Shown: positions 34,126 to 40,834 of the stretch, piece by piece
Numbering within the stretch: position 1 is the first letter of the stretch
How the letters are laid out: every line of letters starts with the position of its first letter
Source: Methanomicrobiales archaeon
GTDB taxonomy: Archaea; Halobacteriota; Methanomicrobia; Methanomicrobiales; Methanospirillaceae
Assembly: GCA_026394715.1 (NCBI GenBank)
Contig: JAPKXR010000187.1
Span: 1-40,834 of the forward strand
Direction: 5' to 3'
Length of the DNA: 40,834 nt
Program-made: the position numbers and the translations under genes
Notes under the pieces: model-generated
The model's database searches: none
What the model was told of the DNA's origin: nothing
Seen by the model: the letters and a program-made list of their open reading frames with translations, nothing else

Positions 34126-35251
34126 GGATACACTCATTCAGCACCTGGGCGACCAGGGGATCAATCTTGCCGTCTCGCTCCCGTGTGACAAGGCAAAAAT
34201 GCTCTGTAGTCTTCTTCCCGAATCGTTTGAAACAATAGAACTCCTCCGCGAGGAAGACGGTGTGGGAGTCTGTGCAGGGGCATACCTTTCCGGACGAAAA
34301 CCAGTCATGGTCATCCAGAGCTCAGGCCTTGGCAACATGCTCAATGCACTCCTCTCGCTTTCGCGGACCTATGAACTGCCGCTCCCGATAATCGCCAGCT
34401 GGCGGGGAGTCTACAAAGAGACCATCCCTGCGCAGGTACCGTTCAATACAGCCCTCCCCGGTATTCTTAAGGCCGCTGACATCCCGTTTGCCATTGTCGA
34501 TCACCCGGACGAGTTTGACCGGGTATCAGAAATAATCGGGACGGCATACCGTTCACACACCCCGGCCGTAGCACTCGTCTCACCACGTTGCTGGGAGGGA
34601 CCATCGGTATGCGAACGGGATGAAGAAACAAAAGACCGGGCGCGGGAGATCAGGATTGTCCATGAACGAGCAGTTCCATCCCCGACAATGACCCGGCTGG
34701 ACGCAATCCGCGCGATTGTCCCGCACCTGAACGATGCTCTCGCAGTCTCAAATATTGGCATTCCGGGTAAGGAACTATACTGGACCGGGGACCGTAAGGA
34801 AAATTTCTACATGCTTGGCAGTTACACGCAGGCCACCCCCATCGGGTTTGGGATTGCACTCTCCTCGCACCGCAAAACGATTGTCATCGACGGGGATGGA
34901 AGCCTGCTCGGCACGGCCATACTCCCGGTGATAGCGGGAAAAAAGCCTCGGAACCTCACTATTATCTGCCTGGACAACGGGGTATTCGGCAGCACCGGCA
35001 ACCAGATGACACCTGCCTGCCAGCAGGTTGACCTGGAACTTTATGCCCGTGCATGCGGTTTTGAGCAGACGGCAAAGGTTACCTCTGCAGAAGAGATTGG
35101 CGGGGCAATTGCATCCCTTCAACAAGGCCCCTCATTCCTTCATGTGGTGATACGCCCGGGCAACTCTGATGTCCCCAATATCCCATTCACACCGCAGGAG
35201 ATTCGTGACCGGTTCATGAGCACGGTCCGGACCGGTGCAATTCAAGGCTGA
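34118..35251 (+). CDS. comDE: Sulfopyruvate decarboxylase, fused alpha-beta (ComD-ComE)
   Basis: 377 residues. Residues about 1-165 match the alpha chain (ComD) with the TPP-activating Glu in LLREEDGVG (residue 45-46) and SGLGNMLNAL. Residues about 190-377 match the beta chain (ComE) with the TPP/Mg motif IDGDGSLLG (GDG at 259-261) and CLDNGVFGSTGNQ. The enzyme decarboxylates sulfopyruvate to sulfoacetaldehyde in coenzyme M synthesis. Methanocaldococcus has two separate chains; the one-chain form is typical of Methanomicrobia. Overlaps cysteate synthase by 8 nt and ends the operon. An aminotransferase is needed to link cysteate to sulfopyruvate and is not in the window. Confidence 0.95.
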   Translation: MHEDTLIQHLGDQGINLAVSLPCDKAKMLCSLLPESFETIELLREEDGVGVCAGAYLSGRKPVMVIQSSGLGNMLNALLSLSRTYELPLPIIASWRGVYKETIPAQVPFNTALPGILKAADIPFAIVDHPDEFDRVSEIIGTAYRSHTPAVALVSPRCWEGPSVCERDEETKDRAREIRIVHERAVPSPTMTRLDAIRAIVPHLNDALAVSNIGIPGKELYWTGDRKENFYMLGSYTQATPIGFGIALSSHRKTIVIDGDGSLLGTAILPVIAGKKPRNLTIICLDNGVFGSTGNQMTPACQQVDLELYARACGFEQTAKVTSAEEIGGAIASLQQGPSFLHVVIRPGNSDVPNIPFTPQEIRDRFMSTVRTGAIQG

Positions 35252-35774
35252 CGCATTCATGAGAGTTAATGCGGAATTGTGGTTTATTACCCGTTATATC
35301 AAGGTGTATGGGTTCCCAGGAAGGATTTTTTGCAACGGTGAGAGATGCCCGATCACTTCTTGAAATCTGTTGCGAAACGAAGAGGATTATTATCGGAAGA
35401 TGATATGCTCCTTTCCCGGTATTAAGCAGCAAGCCCAATACTAGCCGGGCATAGGAAGAGAGCCTGTATGAATACCAAGAGTTCCGGAGCCGTTGCACCA
35501 GCTTTGAGGTTTTTTGCCAGGGGGCGCACTGCATTAGGTCCCGGGCCTGGGCTTTTCGGTGGGAGGGCCTGAAGATTTGACCTCCGCTTTCCGTGTTGCA
35601 CCCGACCATCAGGGCCACTGCCAGGGAAGGGGGCCGGATACCTGGTAACAAAATTCTTCGGGGGTCAATCGTACCACAAAAACCGGCCAATGAGAGTTGA
35701 GTACGTTGTAGCCAGAGATACCTGGTGCAACAAATAAAAATCCTCATCTTCATTCGCATCCAATATCGCCTTTC
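35252..35774. other. Non-coding stretch before the MFS gene
   Basis: About 520 bp. A 31-codon plus-strand frame (35308-35403, beginning MGSQEGFFATVRDARSLL) looks mildly protein-like but has no support. The long minus-strand frame across this stretch shows no family features. An AT-rich patch near 35733 (CAACAAATAAAAAT) may be the MFS promoter. Confidence 0.4.
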
Positions 35775-37154
35775 ATGTACAGGGATGGTGAGAAACGTAT
35801 CCTCCTGTTGGTCGCCTCCCTTGCCTCCTTCCTCGTCCCCTACACCGTCTCATCCCTGAATGTTGCGCTTCCCGCCATCAGCGCGTCATTTGATATCGAT
35901 GCCGTGATGCTGGGGTGGGTCACGTCGGCATACCTGCTCACGGCCGCGATCTGTATCGTCCCGTTCGGAAAGCTTGCCGACATGTACGGGCGGAAACGTT
36001 TTTTTATCCTTGGAAACGTCCTTTTTGCGATTGGATCGCTCCTTGCTGCCATCGCGTGGTCGGGCCCCGTCATCATCACGGCCCGGGTCATCCAGGCTCT
36101 CGGGGGCGCGATGGTATTCTCAACGTCGATAGCCATTGTCAGTTTGGTCTTCCCGCCAGGGGAACGTGGGCGGGCGATCGGGATCATCACGGCAACGGTG
36201 TATGCCGGGCTCTCACTGGGGCCGTTCATCGGAGGTGTCCTTACCTACAACATCGGATGGCCCGCCATCTTCCTGGTAAATATTCCGCTCGCAATCCTCG
36301 TGATCGTCCTCACCGTGCTGTATATCCCGGGGGAATGGACAGAAACAACAGAGCGACACTTCGATCTGACGGGTGTCGCCCTGTACAGCCTGACGCTGTT
36401 TGGCTGCATCTACGGCCTCACCCTGCTGCCGTCCCGTCCAGGGATCTTCTGGATACTACTCGGCCTCGTGGCCCTTGGCCTGTTTATCTGGTGGGAACAG
36501 CGCGTAGCGGCACCACTAATTGAGATTGCCTTGTTCCGGAAGAGACCTGCCTTTCTCTATTCAAATATCGCCGCCCTGATCAACTATGCGATGGTCTTTG
36601 CCGTCGGGTTCCTCCTCAGCCTGTACCTGCAGTACAACCGTTCCATCGATCCCCAGACCACGGGCCTGATCCTCATTGCACAGCCGGTTGTCCAGATGAT
36701 TGTCTCCCCGTTTGCAGGTCATTTATCAGACAGAATAGAGCCCCGGGTCCTTGCCACAGCCGGCATGGCCACCACCACAGCCGGCCTCGGCATCCTGATG
36801 TTCCTCTCCCCGGGAACACCACTTCTGGTCATTATCGGGGGGCAGGTTATTCTCGGCCTTGGGTATGGCCTGTTCTCATCGCCGAACACCAACGCCATCA
36901 TGAGTTCCGTGGAGGTGCGATACCTGGGTCTTGCTTCCAGCATGGTCTCTACAATGAGGGCCATCGGCCAGATGCTCAGCCTTGCTATCGCAATGCTCGT
37001 ATTTTCTGCGGTCATTGGATCGGTCCCTATCACTCCTGGGGTATATCCCGGGCTGCAGCAGAGTGTCAATATCGCGTTTATGATCTTTTTCGCCCTCGGC
37101 CTGGTCGGGATTGTCGCATCGTATGCCCGGGGAACGGACAGATTAGCCAGCTGA
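35775..37154 (+). CDS. MFS drug exporter, DHA2 (EmrB/QacA) family, 14 helices
   Basis: 459 residues with about 14 membrane segments. Motif A is GKLADMYGRKR between helices 2 and 3; motif C-like glycines occur in helix 5 (GLSLGPFIGGVLTYNIGW), marking a proton-driven antiporter. Near the N-terminus, SLNVALPAISASF is the D1-like motif of the family, though an acidic residue usual there is absent. Exports hydrophobic drugs or metabolites across the membrane. No regulator next to it. Confidence 0.92.
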   Translation: MYRDGEKRILLLVASLASFLVPYTVSSLNVALPAISASFDIDAVMLGWVTSAYLLTAAICIVPFGKLADMYGRKRFFILGNVLFAIGSLLAAIAWSGPVIITARVIQALGGAMVFSTSIAIVSLVFPPGERGRAIGIITATVYAGLSLGPFIGGVLTYNIGWPAIFLVNIPLAILVIVLTVLYIPGEWTETTERHFDLTGVALYSLTLFGCIYGLTLLPSRPGIFWILLGLVALGLFIWWEQRVAAPLIEIALFRKRPAFLYSNIAALINYAMVFAVGFLLSLYLQYNRSIDPQTTGLILIAQPVVQMIVSPFAGHLSDRIEPRVLATAGMATTTAGLGILMFLSPGTPLLVIIGGQVILGLGYGLFSSPNTNAIMSSVEVRYLGLASSMVSTMRAIGQMLSLAIAMLVFSAVIGSVPITPGVYPGLQQSVNIAFMIFFALGLVGIVASYARGTDRLAS

Positions 37155-38164
37155 TCCCGGTGGCCGGGTCCCGCTTCCTGCGGGGGGGGGAGAATCGTCC
37201 GGCGGTACGTCCACGACAATGCCAAACCGTGCCTGATAGTAGTGGGCCTTTGGCGTGGAACATTGGGGGAAGACGGGTGAGAAAAACCAGAAACCACCTG
37301 CAGGAAACGCCCGGGCCTGATGTGCAGACAGTTTACCCGTTTATTTTTTGCAAACCACGTGGCTAAAAACTGTGGCCGGGACGGGTCACGAATCCAGTTG
37401 CGATATCAGTCACCTGGGCCCATCGTTTGCAATTCCTGATTCCCGAACCCCTAAAAACGTGTCATCTCATTCAGTTTTTAAGATCAATTCGGGTCAGGCC
37501 CGGATAAAAAAAATCCCGCCTTATTCCAGCCTCGTTATCGCAAAAATAAGGGGGGTCCACGCATTGCACCGCACGTTATCACCACCCTTCCTGCGAGGGG
37601 CCGGATTTTGAGTCCTTAAGGGCTTTATTCTGCCCGGTTTCTCAAAAAAACCAACGTTCAGCCTTATTTTCTAACACCCCTGGAAATCCCTTGTTTTGCC
37701 GGTAACAGAGCCCATAATGGGGTTGGTTGACTCTACCCTGCCGGGTAACAGACACGTTGGCATAACCTTAACCATGAGCATCAGCCAGCATGGGAATTCT
37801 GACCACGGGATCATCCGGAAGGACCCGGTATGCAGCACCCGGGACAAAAAAAGACGCTATGTGTTAAAGCCATTACGAAAATCCGGGGGACATCCCCACC
37901 AGCATGTATTGAAAACGACGAACATATTGGTTTCGGCGATTCCCTCACATTACCAGGCGATATCATCCGGCGGGGCAGCACCGTTTCTGATCTCTTCAAA
38001 CTGCAGTATCGGGTTGAATTTTTTTAGTATCGGGATCCTGGACGCATACCGCATGGCCATCCAGCCTGAGGGTGCCCGTGACCGTTTCTGTGATTCGCCG
38101 TGGTTGAAAATCACGAACTGAGACAGGCCAGAATAAGCGGGATCTTCAGTTCGTTTCCCCAGGC
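37155..38164. other. About 1 kb without a recognisable gene
   Basis: Frames on both strands in this stretch are interrupted and show no known motifs. Around 37820-38165 minus-strand frames contain protein-like pieces (MAMRYASRIPILKKFNPILQFEEIRNG), possibly the rest of a decayed gene, but I cannot join or name them. Confidence 0.4.
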
Positions 38165-38971
38165 TCATTTTCGGGCGGCCGCCTTAAAAAACGTGTAGCA
38201 GAAGACGCCGTCAGGCTCAGCGGTGCGGTAGAGTGCCGCAATTCCACGGTCCCACGCATCACTGCTCATCAACCCCTGTTGAACTACTTCCGGGCCCACC
38301 CCTTCAACCATCGCCGTGAACGTCAGTTTCGTAAATCCTTCTACGAAAACCGGGTGAGAGTCGTCCACGTATACCATCCGCGGGGAGACATGGACCTCAT
38401 GGTATCCGGCGCCACGGAGCAGTGGAAAGAGTTCCCTCCCGATTAAGGCATTACCACCCATCTGCCGCTGGAGTCGTATGAGGCATTGCACCGCCTGTCG
38501 GGCGTCCTCATCCTCCGGATGAAAGAAGGCAGAGCCGTGGTCCCCTTCAATCACCGTAATACTCCCCCCTTCTTTAAGCAGCGGGCGGAGCTGTTCAAGC
38601 GCACGGCCGGGTCCTGCAAGGTGCTCCAGTACGAAACAGAGAAAGATATGGTCAAAACTTCCCGGTGCAAACGGGAGCCGGAAGATATCCCCCTGTCGGA
38701 ATGCAACGTTTGTAATCCCTTCATGCCTGACCTTTTCCTCTGCCCGTTGCAGCGAATCATCCGATATATCCACGGACGTAATCAGTGCTCCGGGGCTGTT
38801 TTTAGCAAGGATTACCGTCTGGGCCCCGATACCACAACCAGCTTCCAGGACCCGCGAACCGGCGGGATAACGCGTATCATGATGGAGGAGGGAGGTCAGT
38901 GTCTCTGCCTGGTCGGTGAGCCGCTCCGACTCGCGGGGTGAGTAGCCGTGGACATAGTAGTTGTCTTGCAT
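38165..38971 (-). CDS. SAM-dependent class I methyltransferase
   Basis: 268 residues from the ATG at 38971 (MQDNYYVHGYSPRESERL). This start is preferred over the longer frame to 39064 because a TATA box lies about 25 nt upstream, inside the longer frame. Motif I is VLEAGCGIGAQT (residues 41-52), motif II ends in SVDISDDSL, then RQGDIFRLPF and the post-motif DHIFLCFVLEHL. The C-terminal half has an acceptor domain with VYVDDSHPVFVEGF. The substrate is unknown; relatives include UbiE/Gaf-like methyltransferases. Confidence 0.9.
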   Translation of the reverse strand: MQDNYYVHGYSPRESERLTDQAETLTSLLHHDTRYPAGSRVLEAGCGIGAQTVILAKNSPGALITSVDISDDSLQRAEEKVRHEGITNVAFRQGDIFRLPFAPGSFDHIFLCFVLEHLAGPGRALEQLRPLLKEGGSITVIEGDHGSAFFHPEDEDARQAVQCLIRLQRQMGGNALIGRELFPLLRGAGYHEVHVSPRMVYVDDSHPVFVEGFTKLTFTAMVEGVGPEVVQQGLMSSDAWDRGIAALYRTAEPDGVFCYTFFKAAARK

Positions 38972-38991
38972 CGTATCGGGGTCTCCCGGGA

Positions 38992-39005
38992 CATATATTG
39001 TACAA
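38992..39005 (-). promoter_or_regulatory. TGTACA palindrome beside the methyltransferase TATA box
   Basis: TTGTACAA at 38998-39005 is an 8-bp perfect palindrome containing TGTACA. It abuts CATATATT (TATA on the minus strand) of the methyltransferase. The same octamer stands in the trpE promoter about 420 bp away. It may be a TrpY-type TRP box or a chance match. Confidence 0.4.
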
Positions 39006-39064
39006 TTATGATACGCAATGAACAAATAAGTACTATGTTGTGGCCCCCCTGGTCGGGATATCAA

Positions 39065-39418
39065 TGGACAGGGGTCTCAAAAAAGGACATCGGGGTAAAA
39101 AAAACCTTCACGGTTATTCAAATGGCTTCAGTTCTGGATCGTTTTTTTGGAATATGGGAACCGGATGATACATAGATAGCAATGGACCATCATACCGGAT
39201 GGCTGATCAGACCTCGGTGATGCCGTATTTTGTATCATCGGTTGGCAATTATGTGGTCAGGCCATAGCCTTCCTTTGCACGTTGATGATGAGTACCCGCA
39301 ATGAGAGCATACGAGGTCAGGTTTATTTACGAATCCCGGGTCAGGGAGCAGCAGGCATAGCTAAAAGACATGGCTCGCAGGGGACAAGACGCCGAAACAA
39401 GTCTAGATTTATTCGTTA
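39065..39418. other. Non-coding stretch between methyltransferase and trpE promoters
   Basis: About 350 bp with no credible gene on either strand; frames here lack start signals and family motifs. Confidence 0.5.
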
Positions 39419-39450
39419 TTGTACAATACTATACAACAATGTATTTATAT
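39419..39450 (+). promoter_or_regulatory. trpE promoter with TRP box
   Basis: TTGTACAA at 39419-39426 contains TGTACA, the consensus of the TRP box bound by the archaeal tryptophan repressor TrpY in Methanothermobacter. A degenerate second copy (TATACAAC) follows at 39431. The TATA box TATTTATAT is at 39442-39450, giving a start site near 39475. The box lies just upstream of the TATA element. Confidence 0.6.
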
Positions 39451-39472
39451 TCACAATAGTAATAGAAGAGGC

Positions 39473-39568
39473 ATGAACAGTTTGACATCTCTACAGGAGA
39501 TACTACCCAGGCAGGACCCGGTAAATCCCGGATACTGCCACGCGAAGGTGATGCCAGTGGAATGGTGA
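39473..39568 (+). CDS. Possible 31-codon leader frame before trpE
   Basis: ATG at 39473, about where transcription should begin, opens a 31-codon frame (MNSLTSLQEILPRQD to MPVEW) whose stop overlaps the trpE start by 7 nt. It has a single Trp as last codon, not a run. It could be a leader that couples translation into trpE, or a chance frame. Confidence 0.3.
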   Translation: MNSLTSLQEILPRQDPVNPGYCHAKVMPVEW

Positions 39569-40834
39569 TCCCCGGTGGAATACATGGTATCAGCCTGACA
39601 AAGACTGATTTTTGCAGGCTTGCAGACGAATCCACAAAACCTGTTGTTATTCCGCTGAGTATTACAATTCCCCAGACCGGGATATCTCCCGTTGACCTCT
39701 ATAACGGACTGACCAGCGCCACTCCGAAAAATGGCTGCCAGGGTCCCGACAGTGGCCGGGGATTTCTTCTTGAATCAATGGACCGGGACATCCGGGCTGA
39801 ATCATATTCATTCCTTGGGATTTCCCCGGTCCTTCAGATCTCAATCGGCGCTACCGCCAGCACCGCCAATATCACCGGTGACCCCGGACTCGTCTCCCTG
39901 GTCAAAAATGTCTCCGGAACGAATGCGATGGAAACAATGAAGGAGATAGTCGGGGTATTTACGTACCTGCCATCCCCGGTCCCGCGTTTTTCTGGTGGAT
40001 TTGCCGGGTATTTCTCATACGACCTTGTATACTCGCTCATTCCGGGAGTTGGTACCAGCAGGCACCCGCCAGGCACCGGATCCCCTGTTGCCGAGTTCAT
40101 GCTCTGTACCGAGTGTATCGTCTTTGATCATCACAACAGCACCCTGTCATTTGTCAGCAGTGCCGTCATTACCGAAGGACTGGAGCCCGGGAAGGAATAT
40201 GAACATCACCGTTCTGTCCTGGAGTCACGGTTGGAATTTCTCCGGCGATGTTCAGAAACCAAACCCGTTGTCCCGTCCGCAATTTCAGCGAAAGGTATAC
40301 CTTCCTCGGGTGATAACCCGGCGGGCGACGAAATTCCAGGGATACAGAGTCCTGGTAACGATGACCCGGCAGTAAAAACCGCGAAAACGGTGGCAGGAAA
40401 CCTGACCCCTTCCCAGTACGGGACTTCGCCCGTTTCAGGCCCGAAAAGGAATGAATTCATCCGCTCGGTGAAAAAGATCAAGAAATATATCAGGGAAGGA
40501 GAGATCGTCCAGGCGGTAATTTCAAGGAATGAAGTGTTCCCTTTTACCGGTGAACCGTTTACCCTCTACCGGGCACTCCGGGAAGTAAACCCAAGCCCAT
40601 ACATGTATTTCCTGGATTTTCCAGGCCATGCGGTTGTCGGTGCCAGTCCTGAGATGCTCGTCCGGGTGGACGGGAAAAATCTTACGACGGTTCCCATCGC
40701 CGGTACCCGTAAACGAGGGCGTACTCCAAAAGATGATGAGGAACTGGCCCTGGATCTCCTCCGTGACGAGAAAGAACGAGCAGAACATGTCATGCTGGTA
40801 GACCTTGCAAGGAATGATGTGGGGAGCATCTGCA
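39562..40834 (+). CDS. trpE: Anthranilate synthase component I (3' end beyond window)
   Basis: At least 424 residues are visible; the frame is open at the window end. The N-terminal domain shows TKPVVIPLS and the tryptophan-binding LLES motif (GFLLESMDRD). The chorismate-binding domain shows IREGEIVQAVIS, FLDFPGHAVVGASPEML, PIAGTRKRGRTPKDDEE and LVDLARNDVG. The linker between the domains is longer and Pro/Gly-rich (about residues 240-290). The enzyme with TrpG converts chorismate and glutamine to anthranilate, the first step to tryptophan, with feedback inhibition by Trp. ATG at 39562 is the first start in frame; a start at the next ATG is not excluded. Confidence 0.93.
   Translation, partial: MVIPGGIHGISLTKTDFCRLADESTKPVVIPLSITIPQTGISPVDLYNGLTSATPKNGCQGPDSGRGFLLESMDRDIRAESYSFLGISPVLQISIGATASTANITGDPGLVSLVKNVSGTNAMETMKEIVGVFTYLPSPVPRFSGGFAGYFSYDLVYSLIPGVGTSRHPPGTGSPVAEFMLCTECIVFDHHNSTLSFVSSAVITEGLEPGKEYEHHRSVLESRLEFLRRCSETKPVVPSAISAKGIPSSGDNPAGDEIPGIQSPGNDDPAVKTAKTVAGNLTPSQYGTSPVSGPKRNEFIRSVKKIKKYIREGEIVQAVISRNEVFPFTGEPFTLYRALREVNPSPYMYFLDFPGHAVVGASPEMLVRVDGKNLTTVPIAGTRKRGRTPKDDEELALDLLRDEKERAEHVMLVDLARNDVGSIC

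Noticed and set aside
35214-35759. 181-codon minus-strand frame between comDE and the MFS gene
   Set aside because: No start signal, no motif, and composition like random translation of GC-rich spacer.
37696-38121. 141-codon plus-strand frame
   Set aside because: No Shine-Dalgarno or TATA signal and no recognisable motif; the stretch has equally long frames on the other strand.
38972-39064. Extended N-terminus of the methyltransferase up to 39064
   Set aside because: The extra 31 codons contain the likely TATA box, and family members begin near the ATG at 38971.

Overview
The window looks like a methanogenic archaeon of the order Methanomicrobiales, closest in style to Methanoregula or its relatives. 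The evidence is a fused sulfopyruvate decarboxylase (ComD-ComE) beside cysteate synthase, the route to coenzyme M in Methanomicrobia. It also has a DUF39/ferredoxin protein, very large multi-PAS histidine kinases with the H-box RHDINNQL, archaeal TATA elements, and a TGTACA box in front of trpE. No rRNA, tRNA, CRISPR array or insertion sequence was recognised.

Layout. Positions 1-13443 are all minus strand and hold signal transduction: a receiver domain cut by the window edge, a multi-PAS kinase broken by an internal deletion, a chimeric hybrid kinase (HAMP-HisKA-HATPase, then half of a second HATPase, two receivers and Hpt) directly behind a membrane-anchored NMT1-like binding protein, and a 1976-residue kinase with about 12 PAS domains. 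Positions 13444-16405 are gene-poor: a small coiled protein, an AbrB-like protein, a broken acylphosphatase and a stand-alone DUF5591 protein. Positions 16626-20414 form a redox/nitrosative-stress block: a zinc ribbon protein, a small CxxC protein, a cupin, an unrecognised broken gene, hybrid-cluster protein (Hcp) and a divergent HxlR regulator with a likely operator between them. Positions 20422-28570 are mixed: a secreted protein, a broken alpha/beta hydrolase, a HerA-like ATPase, dCMP deaminase, DUF1294, flavodoxin, an ABC exporter pair and a CheY-like receiver followed by a strong hairpin. Positions 28835-35251 form one tight plus-strand operon: a ThiC-family enzyme, a HypB-like GTPase, an Fe-S protein, DUF39 with two ferredoxin clusters, cysteate synthase and ComDE. 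Positions 35775-40834 hold an MFS exporter, a methyltransferase and the start of trpE.

How the genes fit together. The 28.8-35.2 kb operon is the most interesting part. Cysteate synthase and ComDE make sulfoacetaldehyde. The DUF39/ferredoxin protein is a candidate for the last, sulfur-inserting step to coenzyme M. The ThiC-like, GTPase and Fe-S genes upstream are a conserved-looking module of unknown role.

Main caution. At least seven loci are broken: the kinase at 0.2-3.3 kb, acylphosphatase, the gene behind hcp, the hydrolase, the ThiC-like gene, the GTPase and cysteate synthase. Many breaks are one-base changes in homopolymer runs; one is an exact 28-bp tandem duplication. Yet a 5.9-kb and a 2.9-kb reading frame are intact. 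Whether these are true pseudogenes or assembly errors cannot be decided from the sequence alone, and it matters most for the coenzyme M genes, which should be essential.
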